Shown in pieces: positions 43,703 through 52,692 of a stretch of 64,000 nucleotides of DNA (position 1 is the stretch's first letter; every line of letters starts with the position of its first letter). A program made the position numbers and the translations under genes. The notes under the pieces were generated by a model. It worked only from the letters and a program-made list of their open reading frames with translations, searched no databases and had not been told where the DNA came from. The DNA comes from an uncultured Tenacibaculum sp. (GTDB lineage Bacteria > Bacteroidota > Bacteroidia > Flavobacteriales > Flavobacteriaceae): contig NZ_CANMAX010000011.1 in NCBI RefSeq assembly GCF_947495995.1, positions 1-64,000 on the forward strand. The letters run 5' to 3'.

Positions 43703-45223
43703 ATGAAAACCAGTATAGATATATTAAAAAGTTGGTTTCAAACAGGTGACAAACCTACTGAAAATCAATTTGAGAATTTAATTGATAGCTTTCATCATAA
43801 AGATGACGGTAATATCATCTCTAATTACGAAGTTTTACAAAATGGAGATGTTTCATTTACTTTCTCTGACGGAAATACAACCAAAATAGAAAAGTTTGTT
43901 TTACCAAATACAATGCCTCAAAATTTTATTGAAGGTTTAGTAGAAACATTAAACTCTAAAGTTAACAAAGCAACTGGAAAACAACTTTCTGACGAGAATT
44001 TTAGTTTAGAATTAAAACAAAAACTAGAAGGATTACAAAATTATATACATCCTGAATTTCATCAAATTACAGAAATTGAAGGATTACAAGAAATTATTGA
44101 AGCTAAAGTAGATAATATAGCAGGAAAACAACTTTCTGATGAAAATTTTTCAAGCGAAGAAAAAGAAAAATTAGCTGGATTAGAAAACTATATAGCTCCA
44201 GATTCAAAACCTATCAGCTATATAGAAGAACTAGAAGATTCTTTAGCAAAAATCAATCAAGATTTAGAAAATAAAGTTGAAATAATAGAAGGAAAACAAC
44301 TTTCTGATGAAAATTTTACAACACTAGAAAAAGAAAAGTTAGCTAATTTCAGTATTAATGCTTTTTCTGAGGTTACTGATGGAGAAAACAGTTTTACTGC
44401 ACAAGGAGTGGGTGATCAAATTACTTTTGAAGGAGTAACTATAGATCCTGTTGAAAAAATAATTAAAATCAATACCCCAGAACTAGCTATCAGTAATATT
44501 GAAAACCTACAAGATGAATTAGATAGTTTAAACACAGATATAAGTGAAAAAATAAGTAGTGAGGATTTACAAATAGAGCTAGAATCTATTAAAAACGATC
44601 TCGATAATAAAATCGATGAAGGTGGACTAGAACCATATATTGAAAATTTAGAAAATCAAATCAGTAATCGTGTTACTGGCGAAGAATTACATAGCGAGTT
44701 AGATCAAGTAAAACTTGAGATCGATGATAAAATTAATGAAAGTCAAGTTGATGAGAAGTTAACTGAAGTTAAATCTGAAATCGACAATAAAGTTGATAAA
44801 GTTGCAGGAAAACAACTTTCTACAAATGATTTTACTACTGAAGAAAAACAAAAACTAGCAGGCTTAAATAACTCTACAAATAGAGATGTTCAAATATATC
44901 TTGCCACTATTAGACAAACAGGAACTGATGTACCTGTACTTGAACCTATTATTAACGATGGTGGATTTGAATTTACAATTAGAAGATCGAATGTTGGCTG
45001 GTATTTAATGCAGATCACTCCAGAAACTACCCCAAAATATAGATATGTAGATATTGTATTCGTTCAAGACAAAAACTATGGACCTTTGGTTGAAGCTATT
45101 TCAGATGAATTACGTTTTGAAGCTAGCGGAGGTGGAAGTTACGCTATATATAGTTTAAGAAACAGAGAAAGATCAGATGATGTTTTAAGACATAAAATTG
45201 CAATTCATTTTTATAAAAGATAA
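43703..45223 (+). CDS. Tail fibre paralogue 1
   Basis: A 506-residue fibre-like protein. Residues 1-230 are shared with the next two genes: an N-terminal anchor starting MKTSIDILKSWFQTGDKPTE, then repeats of the type GKQLSDENFSxxEKxKLxxL, here four or five copies including one near 370. A long coiled-coil/repeat shaft (SDISEKISSEDLQIELESIK...) leads to a C-terminal domain unique to this copy (from about 400, NSTNRDVQIYLATIRQ). It probably attaches to the baseplate through the anchor and binds its own receptor. The repeats are the trimeric shaft motif found in many phage fibres. Confidence 0.8.
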   Translation: MKTSIDILKSWFQTGDKPTENQFENLIDSFHHKDDGNIISNYEVLQNGDVSFTFSDGNTTKIEKFVLPNTMPQNFIEGLVETLNSKVNKATGKQLSDENFSLELKQKLEGLQNYIHPEFHQITEIEGLQEIIEAKVDNIAGKQLSDENFSSEEKEKLAGLENYIAPDSKPISYIEELEDSLAKINQDLENKVEIIEGKQLSDENFTTLEKEKLANFSINAFSEVTDGENSFTAQGVGDQITFEGVTIDPVEKIIKINTPELAISNIENLQDELDSLNTDISEKISSEDLQIELESIKNDLDNKIDEGGLEPYIENLENQISNRVTGEELHSELDQVKLEIDDKINESQVDEKLTEVKSEIDNKVDKVAGKQLSTNDFTTEEKQKLAGLNNSTNRDVQIYLATIRQTGTDVPVLEPIINDGGFEFTIRRSNVGWYLMQITPETTPKYRYVDIVFVQDKNYGPLVEAISDELRFEASGGGSYAIYSLRNRERSDDVLRHKIAIHFYKR

Positions 45224-45226
45224 CTC

Positions 45227-47008
45227 ATGAAAACAAGTATTGACATATTAAAAAGCTGGTTTCAAACTGGTGACAAACCAACAGAAAACCAATTCGAAAA
45301 CTTAATTGATAGTTTTCATCATAAAGACGAAGGAAATATTATCACTAGCTATCAAGTTTTTGATAATGGAAATGTATCTTTTACTTTATCTGATGGTAAT
45401 ACGACTTTAATTGAAAAATTTATTTTACCGAATACTATGCCACAAAATTTCATTGATGGTTTAGTAGAGACTTTAAATTCGAAAGTAGATAAAGTAACCG
45501 GTAAACAACTCTCTGATGAAAATTTCAGTTTAGCACTTAAGCAAAAACTAGAAACATTAGAGAATTATATTCACCCTGAATTCCATCAAATTACTGAAGT
45601 AGATGGATTACAAGAAGCTATCGAATCTAAAGTAGATAAAATTGAAGGGAAACAACTTTCTGATGAAAACTTCTCTTCTGAAGAAAAAGAAAAATTAGCA
45701 GGATTAGAAAATTACGTAGCTCCAGATTCAAAACCGATTAGCTATATCGAAGAGCTTGAAGATACTATAACAAAGATAAATCAAGATTTAGATAGTAAAG
45801 TTGATATTATTGAAGGAAAACAACTTTCTGATGAAAACTTTACATCACTAGAAAAGGAAAAACTAGCTAATTTTAATATCAATGCTTTTTCAAGTGTAAC
45901 AGACGGAGAAAACAGCATCATAGCAAACGGACAAGGTGATCAAATAACATTCGAAGGAGCTATCATTGATGTTGATAAAAATGCAATTGTAATTGAAAAT
46001 AATAGCTCTGGTTTAAATAAAATAACTGAAGAGACAAACTCAGGTTGGAGATTAGCAGGTCAAAACCCAATACATTACGGAAATATTGGACTTAATGCTG
46101 TAGATTTAAGTCAAAATAATAAGTTCGAAAATGATTTAACTGGTGCAACAGGATCTGTTTCATTTGCTGCTAACTTAAGAACTACCGCAAACTCTCAAGC
46201 TTCTTCTGCCTTTGGTAGAGACACACAAGCTTTAGCTAATGAATCATTCGCTGCTGGTGCAAGTACAACATCTCATTCTCATGCAGAGTTTAGTATAGGT
46301 CAATTCAATACTGAATACACGCCTAAATCAAAAATAAGTTTCAATGCTGAAGACCGTGTTTTCAACATTGGTAATGGTGAAACAAGTTCCGCAAAAAGTG
46401 ATGCTTTAACAGTATATAAAAATGGTGCCATTACTGCTCCTTCCCTATCCTATAATTTAATTGAGAATTATGGAAAGCAATCATTAATTACTAAAGAATA
46501 TGCTGATATCAATTATGGTGGGAAAAAAGTATATCAAGAAAATATCAATTTAGAATTCTTTAATACTGCAAACGATACAGAAATTAAGTTTTTAAACTTA
46601 TTTGAAAACACTGCACCTAATAGTCTTATTATTCCTACCAATGTTACTATTGTAGGACATATTGAACCTTTTACAGAATATGGATATTTTTTAAGATTAG
46701 GATTTGCAGATTTAACTCAAAAGAAAGCATATATAGATACGTTTCACAACATTCATCTAGCCAATTTAAACGGTTACACAATGAATGCACCATATGTTGA
46801 AAGTAATAATTTAGACATGCGATATACTAATTTAAAAGATTATGCGCCTAATTTCTTACATGGTGTTAACCTTATAGGTGAACCTAACAAAATGATTGAC
46901 AGCTTAAAAGGTTATTTAACAATCAAAATAGAATATTCAACAGTAACTATTGAATCTAGACAAGTTGTAGAAACAAAATTACCACCTATAACAACAAATA
47001 CATTTTAA
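45227..47008 (+). CDS. Tail fibre paralogue 2
   Basis: A 593-residue fibre. The first 230 residues match paralogue 1 closely in protein but differ at many third codon positions. After the shaft, residues about 285-380 resemble trimeric autotransporter or fibre head repeats (NNKFENDLTGATGSVSFAAN, DTQALANESFAAGASTTSHS), followed by a unique C-terminal domain (NGYTMNAPYVESNNLDMRYT). It starts 3 bp after paralogue 1 ends. Its tip differs completely from the other two, implying another receptor. Confidence 0.8.
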   Translation: MKTSIDILKSWFQTGDKPTENQFENLIDSFHHKDEGNIITSYQVFDNGNVSFTLSDGNTTLIEKFILPNTMPQNFIDGLVETLNSKVDKVTGKQLSDENFSLALKQKLETLENYIHPEFHQITEVDGLQEAIESKVDKIEGKQLSDENFSSEEKEKLAGLENYVAPDSKPISYIEELEDTITKINQDLDSKVDIIEGKQLSDENFTSLEKEKLANFNINAFSSVTDGENSIIANGQGDQITFEGAIIDVDKNAIVIENNSSGLNKITEETNSGWRLAGQNPIHYGNIGLNAVDLSQNNKFENDLTGATGSVSFAANLRTTANSQASSAFGRDTQALANESFAAGASTTSHSHAEFSIGQFNTEYTPKSKISFNAEDRVFNIGNGETSSAKSDALTVYKNGAITAPSLSYNLIENYGKQSLITKEYADINYGGKKVYQENINLEFFNTANDTEIKFLNLFENTAPNSLIIPTNVTIVGHIEPFTEYGYFLRLGFADLTQKKAYIDTFHNIHLANLNGYTMNAPYVESNNLDMRYTNLKDYAPNFLHGVNLIGEPNKMIDSLKGYLTIKIEYSTVTIESRQVVETKLPPITTNTF

Positions 47009-47013
47009 CTAAA

Positions 47014-49125
47014 ATGAAAACTAGCATAGACATCTTAAAAAGTTGGTTTCAAACAGGTGACAAACCTACTGAGAATCAATTTGAAAACTTAATTGATAGT
47101 TTTCACCATAAAGACGATGGAAACATCATCACAAATTACGAAGTATCAAAAAATGGAGATATTATATTTACATTTTCTGATGGTAACATTACTAAAATAG
47201 AAAAGTTCGTATTACCGAATACGATGCCTTTAAACTTTATTGATGATTTAATTTCAATATTAAATTCAAAAGTCGATAAAGTTACTGGAAAACAGCTTTC
47301 TGATGAAAATTTTAGTTTAGAGTTAAAACAAAAGTTAGAAACATTAGAAAACTATATCCATCCAGAGCTTCATCAGATCACAGAAGTTGATGGTTTACAA
47401 GAAGCTATTGAATCTAAAGTAGATAAAATCGAAGGAAAACAACTTTCTGATGAAAATTTTTCTTCGGAAGAGAAAACAAAATTAGCTGATTTAGAGAATT
47501 ATGTAGCACCAGATTCTAAACCTATCACTTACATTGAAGAACTAGAAGACACATTAACAAAAATTAATCAAGATCTGGATAGTAAGGTTGAAATTGTAGA
47601 AGGAAAACAATTATCAGATGAAAACTTTACATCATTAGAAAAAGAAAAGCTAGCTAATTTTAGCATTAATGCTTTCTCTGGTGTAACTGATGGTGAAGAT
47701 ACAATTCTCGCAAATGGACAAGGAGATCAAATTACTTTTGAGGGAGCAGAAATTGACACAGAAAACAACAAAGTTATTATCAATCAGATTAAAAATGTCT
47801 CTGAATTAAATAACGATGCAAATTATGCTATTTCTGGAGATCCACTGAAAAACGGCACTCTTTTTCAAATCACACCATCACAAATTGGTTTTCGTGTAAC
47901 AAAAACTGGGGCAATTAAAATCAATGTTCCTAAGGAGATTCAAGTTAATACTTTAAGTTTATATCTAGATATTAGTACAGGATATCATGGTGCTGATCGT
48001 ATTTCTGCTAACATGATAATTAACACTTATATTTATTCTAATCAAGATTCAGGAACCAACTTCCATACAGAATCTACCAGAATAATAGCTTCAGATAAAA
48101 AATATGATTTTAATGTCCGTTTTGAACAAGGAGAAAACCCTGCTATTTACATTGGTGAGTTAGATACTGACTTTAGATATGCGAATGTTGCTATAACAAA
48201 AATCACTGGTCAATACAATGGTATACTTGAAGATGCATTACTTAAAAGAATACAAGATGAATTTGTAATTGAACTAACTGATACTTTTGGAACTATTAAC
48301 ACAACACTAAGTAACAACTTAGTACAAGGAAAGTCTGATGATAGTAAGGTTGACAAAATAGAAGGCAAGCAATTATCTTCTAATGATTTTACCGATGCGG
48401 AAAAAGAAAAATTAGCCAAAATTAATACTAGTGGTTTTAAAACTATAAGTGATGGAACTAATACATTTTCTGCAACTAAAGTAGAAGATCAAATTTCTTT
48501 TAAAGGCGCAACAATAAATCCTGAAAATAATTCTATTTCGATAGATAATAGCGAAAGTATTTTCCCAGAATTTAATCTTTCTTGGGGAGATAAATCTAGA
48601 AATTTCACTAAAAATTACAATAACGATTCAACCAAATCATACACCGGAAATGTAAACCTATTAGAATGTGAGTTTACCAACGGAGCTAAGAACTTTCTAG
48701 ATTATGAACCTAAGATATTATTATACAGATATAAATCAAAAAAGAAACTTAGGTATTATGACGAAGTTGAGAAGTCAGGAAAAGTGTATTCAAAAAAAGC
48801 AGGTTTCTATCATTATTTTTCAAAAGGTACAAGAAATACGGTTATCGAAATAAAAGATAAAAAATCAGTATTAGACTTTGGTTTAGAACACTTTTTTAGT
48901 GCTAGCACTACTCCTATAGCAGGTAGATTAAAAGCACAAGGAATGAAAAATAGTGTATCTAATACCTTATACAGAAAAAAATCGCGTTCTCAGGCTCATT
49001 TTTATATTAAATTAAAGTTACAACTAAATTATAAAGGAGAAACGATAACATCTCCTTTTTCAGAAACTTTAAGAGTTTTCATAGATCAAAACGAAAAATA
49101 TAAAATTAGTTACGAAAGAACTTAA
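47014..49125 (+). CDS. Tail fibre paralogue 3
   Basis: A 703-residue fibre, the longest of the three. It has the common 230-residue anchor and shaft, then a unique beta-rich insert (about 270-405), a second shaft motif near 450 (EGKQLSSNDFTDAEKEKLAK), and a unique lysine-rich C-terminal domain (SRSQAHFYIKLKLQLNYKG). The stop codon is already inside the first 160-bp repeat unit, so the repeat array starts exactly at the end of the fibre cassette. Confidence 0.8.
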   Translation: MKTSIDILKSWFQTGDKPTENQFENLIDSFHHKDDGNIITNYEVSKNGDIIFTFSDGNITKIEKFVLPNTMPLNFIDDLISILNSKVDKVTGKQLSDENFSLELKQKLETLENYIHPELHQITEVDGLQEAIESKVDKIEGKQLSDENFSSEEKTKLADLENYVAPDSKPITYIEELEDTLTKINQDLDSKVEIVEGKQLSDENFTSLEKEKLANFSINAFSGVTDGEDTILANGQGDQITFEGAEIDTENNKVIINQIKNVSELNNDANYAISGDPLKNGTLFQITPSQIGFRVTKTGAIKINVPKEIQVNTLSLYLDISTGYHGADRISANMIINTYIYSNQDSGTNFHTESTRIIASDKKYDFNVRFEQGENPAIYIGELDTDFRYANVAITKITGQYNGILEDALLKRIQDEFVIELTDTFGTINTTLSNNLVQGKSDDSKVDKIEGKQLSSNDFTDAEKEKLAKINTSGFKTISDGTNTFSATKVEDQISFKGATINPENNSISIDNSESIFPEFNLSWGDKSRNFTKNYNNDSTKSYTGNVNLLECEFTNGAKNFLDYEPKILLYRYKSKKKLRYYDEVEKSGKVYSKKAGFYHYFSKGTRNTVIEIKDKKSVLDFGLEHFFSASTTPIAGRLKAQGMKNSVSNTLYRKKSRSQAHFYIKLKLQLNYKGETITSPFSETLRVFIDQNEKYKISYERT

Positions 49126-49600
49126 AAACATTCATTAAAACGAGGTAACTCTTAACTGAGATATCACTTAACGTAACTCTTAATTGAGCTGCGCCCTAAA
49201 ATGACTCTTAACTGAGATATATGTCCCTGGATAAAAGACAGCTAAACTATTAGCTGTCTCCATGGACATGATTAAAAAAACTTAAAAATATTCATTAAAA
49301 CGAGATAACTCTTAACTGAGATATCACTTAACCTAACTCTTAATTGAGCTGCGCCCTAAAATAACTCTTAACTGAGCTATATGTCCCTGGGCAAAAGACA
49401 GCTAAACTATTAGCTGTCTCCACGGACATGATTAAAAAAACTTAAAAATATTCATTAAAACGAGATAACTCTTAACTGAGATATCACTTAACGTAACTCT
49501 TAATTGAGTTGCGCCTCAAAATAACTCTTAACTGAGCTATATGTCCCTGGGCAAAAGACAGCTAAATTATTAGCTGTCTCCACGGACATGATTAAAAACA
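49121..49600 (+). repeat. Three 160-bp tandem repeats with hairpin
   Basis: Units start at 49121, 49281 and 49441, period exactly 160 bp, with few differences. Each unit has three copies of TAACTCTTAACTGAG or a close variant at 28-bp spacing (49146, 49174, 49202 in unit 1), then a hairpin: perfect inner stem AGACAGCTAA/TTAGCTGTCT (49236-49245, 49250-49259) within an outer ATGTCC/GGACAT pair (49221-49226, 49264-49269). No U-tract follows, so it is not a standard terminator. No reading frame. It fills the gap between the fibre genes and the baseplate J-like gene. Confidence 0.9.
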
Positions 49601-49628
49601 GAATAATATCTATTAAATAACAAGTAAC

Positions 49629-50498
49629 ATGGCAAGAAGCATTAATGAAATCCAAGAAAGCATTCTTGAAAGTATTAATTCAGATACAGAATTAAATGCT
49701 TTAGAAGTATTAACAAACAGCGAAAAAAACAATCTTACAAGTGTATCTAAAGTTTCAATATGGAGACTATTTGTCTTTATTATCTCAGTAAGTTTTTGGA
49801 CTATTGAAAAACTTTTCGACACTTTAAAACAAGAAATCGAAGAACTTTTGTATCTACTAAAACCTCATAAACCAAGTTGGTACAGAAAAAAAGTTTTGGA
49901 TTTTCAGTTTGGACACGAATTGAACGAAAAAGACACTTATGATAACGATGGTTTAACTGTTAAACAAATCGAAGATGCTAAAGTTGTTAAATATGCAGCT
50001 GTAGTAGAAATCAATTCAATTCTTTATGTAAAAGTAGCTGGAGAAGATGAAACCGTTAGAACCAAACTATCATCTGATGAAGAAGCAGCATTAATTCAGT
50101 ACATAAAATTAATTAGAGATGCTGGTGTTAAAGTTGTATTAATCAACAGAGATGCTGATTTATTAAAATTAGAAATTGACGCTTATTACAATCCTTTAGA
50201 AATTGACGCAAGTGGAGCTCGATTAGATGGTTCAGATAATGAACCTCTTCAAAATAAATTAAGACAATACTTAAAAGAATTTGAATTTAACGGTGAACTT
50301 GTACTTACGAAATTAACAGATCAACTTCAACAAGTAGACGGTATTGAAATGCCTGTAATTAAAGATGCTTACTACAGGTTTGGTAACCAAGCAGATTGGA
50401 CCCCTATTAATGAAGTATATCAATCAGATGCTGGTCATATGAAAATAAACACAGAAGATTTAACTATTAATTGGATACCAAGAGATGTCACGCTATAA
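49629..50498 (+). CDS. Baseplate J-like protein
   Basis: A 289-residue protein. The N-terminus MARSINEIQESILESINSDT and the C-terminal parts (KLEIDAYYNPLEIDASGARL, LRQYLKEFEFNGELVLTKL, GIEMPVIKDAYYRFG) follow the baseplate_J family (P2 gpJ, T4 gp6) that forms the baseplate ring around the hub. It overlaps the following gene by 14 bp. The order J-like then I-like then fibre is the classic P2/R-pyocin order. Confidence 0.82.
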   Translation: MARSINEIQESILESINSDTELNALEVLTNSEKNNLTSVSKVSIWRLFVFIISVSFWTIEKLFDTLKQEIEELLYLLKPHKPSWYRKKVLDFQFGHELNEKDTYDNDGLTVKQIEDAKVVKYAAVVEINSILYVKVAGEDETVRTKLSSDEEAALIQYIKLIRDAGVKVVLINRDADLLKLEIDAYYNPLEIDASGARLDGSDNEPLQNKLRQYLKEFEFNGELVLTKLTDQLQQVDGIEMPVIKDAYYRFGNQADWTPINEVYQSDAGHMKINTEDLTINWIPRDVTL

Positions 50499-50973
50499 GA
50501 TATATGAAACGGATTTTAATAGACAAATAAGTCTATTACTCCCAACATTTAAGAGAAAAACAAAAATTGTTAATTACTTAAAATCTCTCATTAAGCCCCT
50601 GGTAGAATTATATCAAACATTTCAAAAATTCAGATCTGAAACCTTATATAAAATTAATCACAACGGACAAGTTGTGTATTTACAAAAGGTTTTAAACGAT
50701 CGATTTGATAAAACTTTACGACGTATTTACATATCTGATGGATTATTTAACAATCCTACATATGTGTATCCATATGAAGATCAAAAAGATATCTTTTTAA
50801 ATACACAATATATTTTCAATCAAACAGAATTAGAATTTAAAGATGTTGATTTTGTTGTTGTATTACCATCAGATATTACTGTTTCAGATGAAGAAAATAT
50901 TAGAATGAGATCATTAATTAACTATTACAAATTAGCTAGTAAAACCTATAAAATAACCACAGAAAATGAATAA
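50485..50973 (+). CDS. gpI-like baseplate/fibre-attachment protein
   Basis: A 162-residue protein (SRYKIYETDFNRQISLLLPT, LKSLIKPLVELYQTFQKFR, RIYISDGLF). Its position directly after the J-like gene with overlapping ends on both sides (14 bp and 8 bp) is that of gpI in P2-like tails, the wedge protein that connects the baseplate to the fibre. No strong motif, so the call depends on gene order. Confidence 0.6.
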   Translation: MSRYKIYETDFNRQISLLLPTFKRKTKIVNYLKSLIKPLVELYQTFQKFRSETLYKINHNGQVVYLQKVLNDRFDKTLRRIYISDGLFNNPTYVYPYEDQKDIFLNTQYIFNQTELEFKDVDFVVVLPSDITVSDEENIRMRSLINYYKLASKTYKITTENE

Positions 50974-52048
50974 ACTAGAACTATTTGACGGAGGATTTCC
51001 GTTAGCAACAGAAACTTTAGATTTTTTACAAGGTCAGAGTTACATGGCAGCAGGCTTAACTGCTTTAGGTGGAAGTGAAACATATATTCTTTCTGGAGCA
51101 GTAACTCAAGGAAGTAATGTAACCAATGGAACAATCGTTTATAAAGGAGAAATTTTACCTTTTACAGGAGGACCAATTCAATCTAATGTTACTATCATAG
51201 AAACAAAAGAAGAAGTTACTTATCAAACTGATGCTGATGGAGACGGATTAGGAGATGAAAAATCTGCTTATGTAAGAAGAAGAGCTGAATTTGGGAACTC
51301 TGGAGTTGAAACTTTTAGTTTTTCCGAATTAAAACCTTTCATTCAAGGAGTAGCGAATCAAATGTTTACTACATTCTTTAAAGATGTAAGATTACCTTAC
51401 GTTGGAGCTATTGAAGATATTCCTGAAGGATGGGAATTATGCGAAATCTTATCTGGTCATTTCCCTGTAATATATGATCCTACAAATTCTGATTACAATT
51501 TAATTGGAAAAACTGGCGGATCTAATAGTAGAGTTTTAACTCAAGCGCAAATGCCTGCTCATAATCATACAGGAACTACAGCTACTGCAGGTAGTCACTC
51601 ACATACTGGTAATACAACTACAGCAGGAAGTCATACGCATTCTGGAAGTACTTCTTCAGGAGGAAATCATAGACACACAGGTTCAACATCATATAACGGT
51701 AGCCATACACATGGTATTAAAAATGATTACCATAGAACACCTAGGCATACTGATACAAGTGTAGGAGAATGGGGAGGACACAATGCTGGAATTGACCAAT
51801 ACATTCAAACTCAAAGCGCTGGAAATCACAGCCATAGCTTTACCTCAAACTATGCTGGAACACACTCACATACTATATCTACCAGTTCAGCTGGAAATCA
51901 TACACATAGTGTAAACACAAATGTTACTGGAAATCATAATCACTCTTTTACTACTCAATCAAGAGGAGGAAACCAAGCTTTTGATAACAGACCTCGATAT
52001 AAAGTAATTGCTTTAATAAAATATGTAGGATTTAGTACCGATTCTTAA
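50966..52048 (+). CDS. Collar-domain fibre protein with HxH repeats
   Basis: A 360-residue fibre. The N-terminal 130 residues attach or fold as a shaft. Residues about 145-200 form a phage tail-collar domain (VGAIEDIPEGWELCEILSGHF, split here as VGAIEDIPEGWELC and EILSGHFPVIYD; then SRVLTQAQMPAHNH). From 195 to 340 there are about nine H-x-H motifs at regular spacing (HNH, HSH, HTH, HRH, HTH, HSH, HSH, HTH, HNH) in GSH/GNH repeats. In T4 gp37, H-x-H motifs coordinate iron along a three-stranded needle, so this part is probably a metal-stapled needle ending in GGNQAFDNRPRYKVIALIKY. It is the last tail gene. Confidence 0.85.
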   Translation: MNKLELFDGGFPLATETLDFLQGQSYMAAGLTALGGSETYILSGAVTQGSNVTNGTIVYKGEILPFTGGPIQSNVTIIETKEEVTYQTDADGDGLGDEKSAYVRRRAEFGNSGVETFSFSELKPFIQGVANQMFTTFFKDVRLPYVGAIEDIPEGWELCEILSGHFPVIYDPTNSDYNLIGKTGGSNSRVLTQAQMPAHNHTGTTATAGSHSHTGNTTTAGSHTHSGSTSSGGNHRHTGSTSYNGSHTHGIKNDYHRTPRHTDTSVGEWGGHNAGIDQYIQTQSAGNHSHSFTSNYAGTHSHTISTSSAGNHTHSVNTNVTGNHNHSFTTQSRGGNQAFDNRPRYKVIALIKYVGFSTDS

Positions 52049-52074
52049 TTGGATTAATTATGTAAGTTGCCACT

Positions 52075-52101
52075 AAAAACCGTCTTAAGACGGTTTTTTT
52101 T
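52075..52101 (+). terminator. Strong terminator of tail locus
   Basis: AAAAACCGTCTT/AAGACGGTTTTTTTT is a perfect palindrome with a T-tract, 27 bp after the last tail gene. Confidence 0.92.
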
Positions 52102-52258
52102 GTACCCTCTATTAAAACTCATTCTATTCTCTTTTTTTGTAGTGACTATTTTTATTACAAAAACTGAATTTTAGTATTGAAATTTTAGAACTAGTAATCT
52201 TAAATTCGTGCCACATTTACATTCCCCATGATAAATGTATAAGTAATCGATAATCCCT

Positions 52259-52283
52259 AACCACTCATTTTTGAGTGGTTTTT
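52259..52283 (+). terminator. Second intrinsic terminator in gene-free stretch
   Basis: AACCACTCA, loop TTTT, TGAGTGGTT, then TTT. The 52102-52258 interval ahead of it has no frame above 15 codons. Confidence 0.85.
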
Positions 52284-52451
52284 ATGCTACTAGTTTTACA
52301 AAAAACTTCAGCTCGTAAGCAATAGTTAAAATCATTATAATTTCTTATAAACTTCATAAACTATCTTTATTATAAAAGAGAATATTACGTAAATTTATAC
52401 TTGTAAGTATTAAGTTATACAGTTAATTTTTTGATCAATTATGTATTCTAC

Positions 52452-52476
52452 AAAGCCTCTTCTTTAAGAGGCTTTT
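52452..52476 (+). terminator. Third intrinsic terminator in gene-free stretch
   Basis: AAAGCCTCTT, loop CTTT, AAGAGGCTTT. It is preceded by about 170 bp without a gene; a TATCTTTA box-like sequence lies near 52362. Confidence 0.8.
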
Positions 52477-52602
52477 ATATTTTATAACTAACAATATCTA
52501 TCTAAATGAAAAACAGTGTTTTTCCCTATAAATAAACCAAGAGTTTATTATACTTTTATAACTCATTATTCCCCCGCGTTCCCTTCCAATCTAAACGCAT
52601 TT

Positions 52603-52627
52603 AAGCCTCAATTCTTTGAGGCTTTTT
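52603..52627 (+). terminator. Fourth intrinsic terminator in gene-free stretch
   Basis: AAGCCTCA, loop ATTCTT, TGAGGCTT then TTT. It is the last of four rightward terminators in 560 bp, just ahead of the phosphatase gene. Confidence 0.82.
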
Positions 52628-52692
52628 CATTTCTAAAATATAAAGGGAAATCAAATTTGATTTTTTTCATAAAAATCTTGTATTTTAATTTT

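Noticed and set aside
49121..49600. CRISPR array
   Set aside because: The repeats are 160 bp with no variable spacers; the 15-mers inside each unit are also separated by constant sequence, and no cas gene is near.
43703..49600. Diversity-generating retroelement or invertible fibre switch
   Set aside because: No reverse transcriptase, template repeat or site-specific recombinase was seen; all fibre copies face the same way and each has its own start.
30571..52048. Complete prophage
   Set aside because: No integrase, transposase, terminase, portal, capsid or head-tail joining gene could be found in any frame.
33451..52048. Extracellular contractile injection system or T6SS
   Set aside because: There is no AAA+ ATPase, only one tube gene, and the chaperone frameshift and lysis genes are phage-tail traits.
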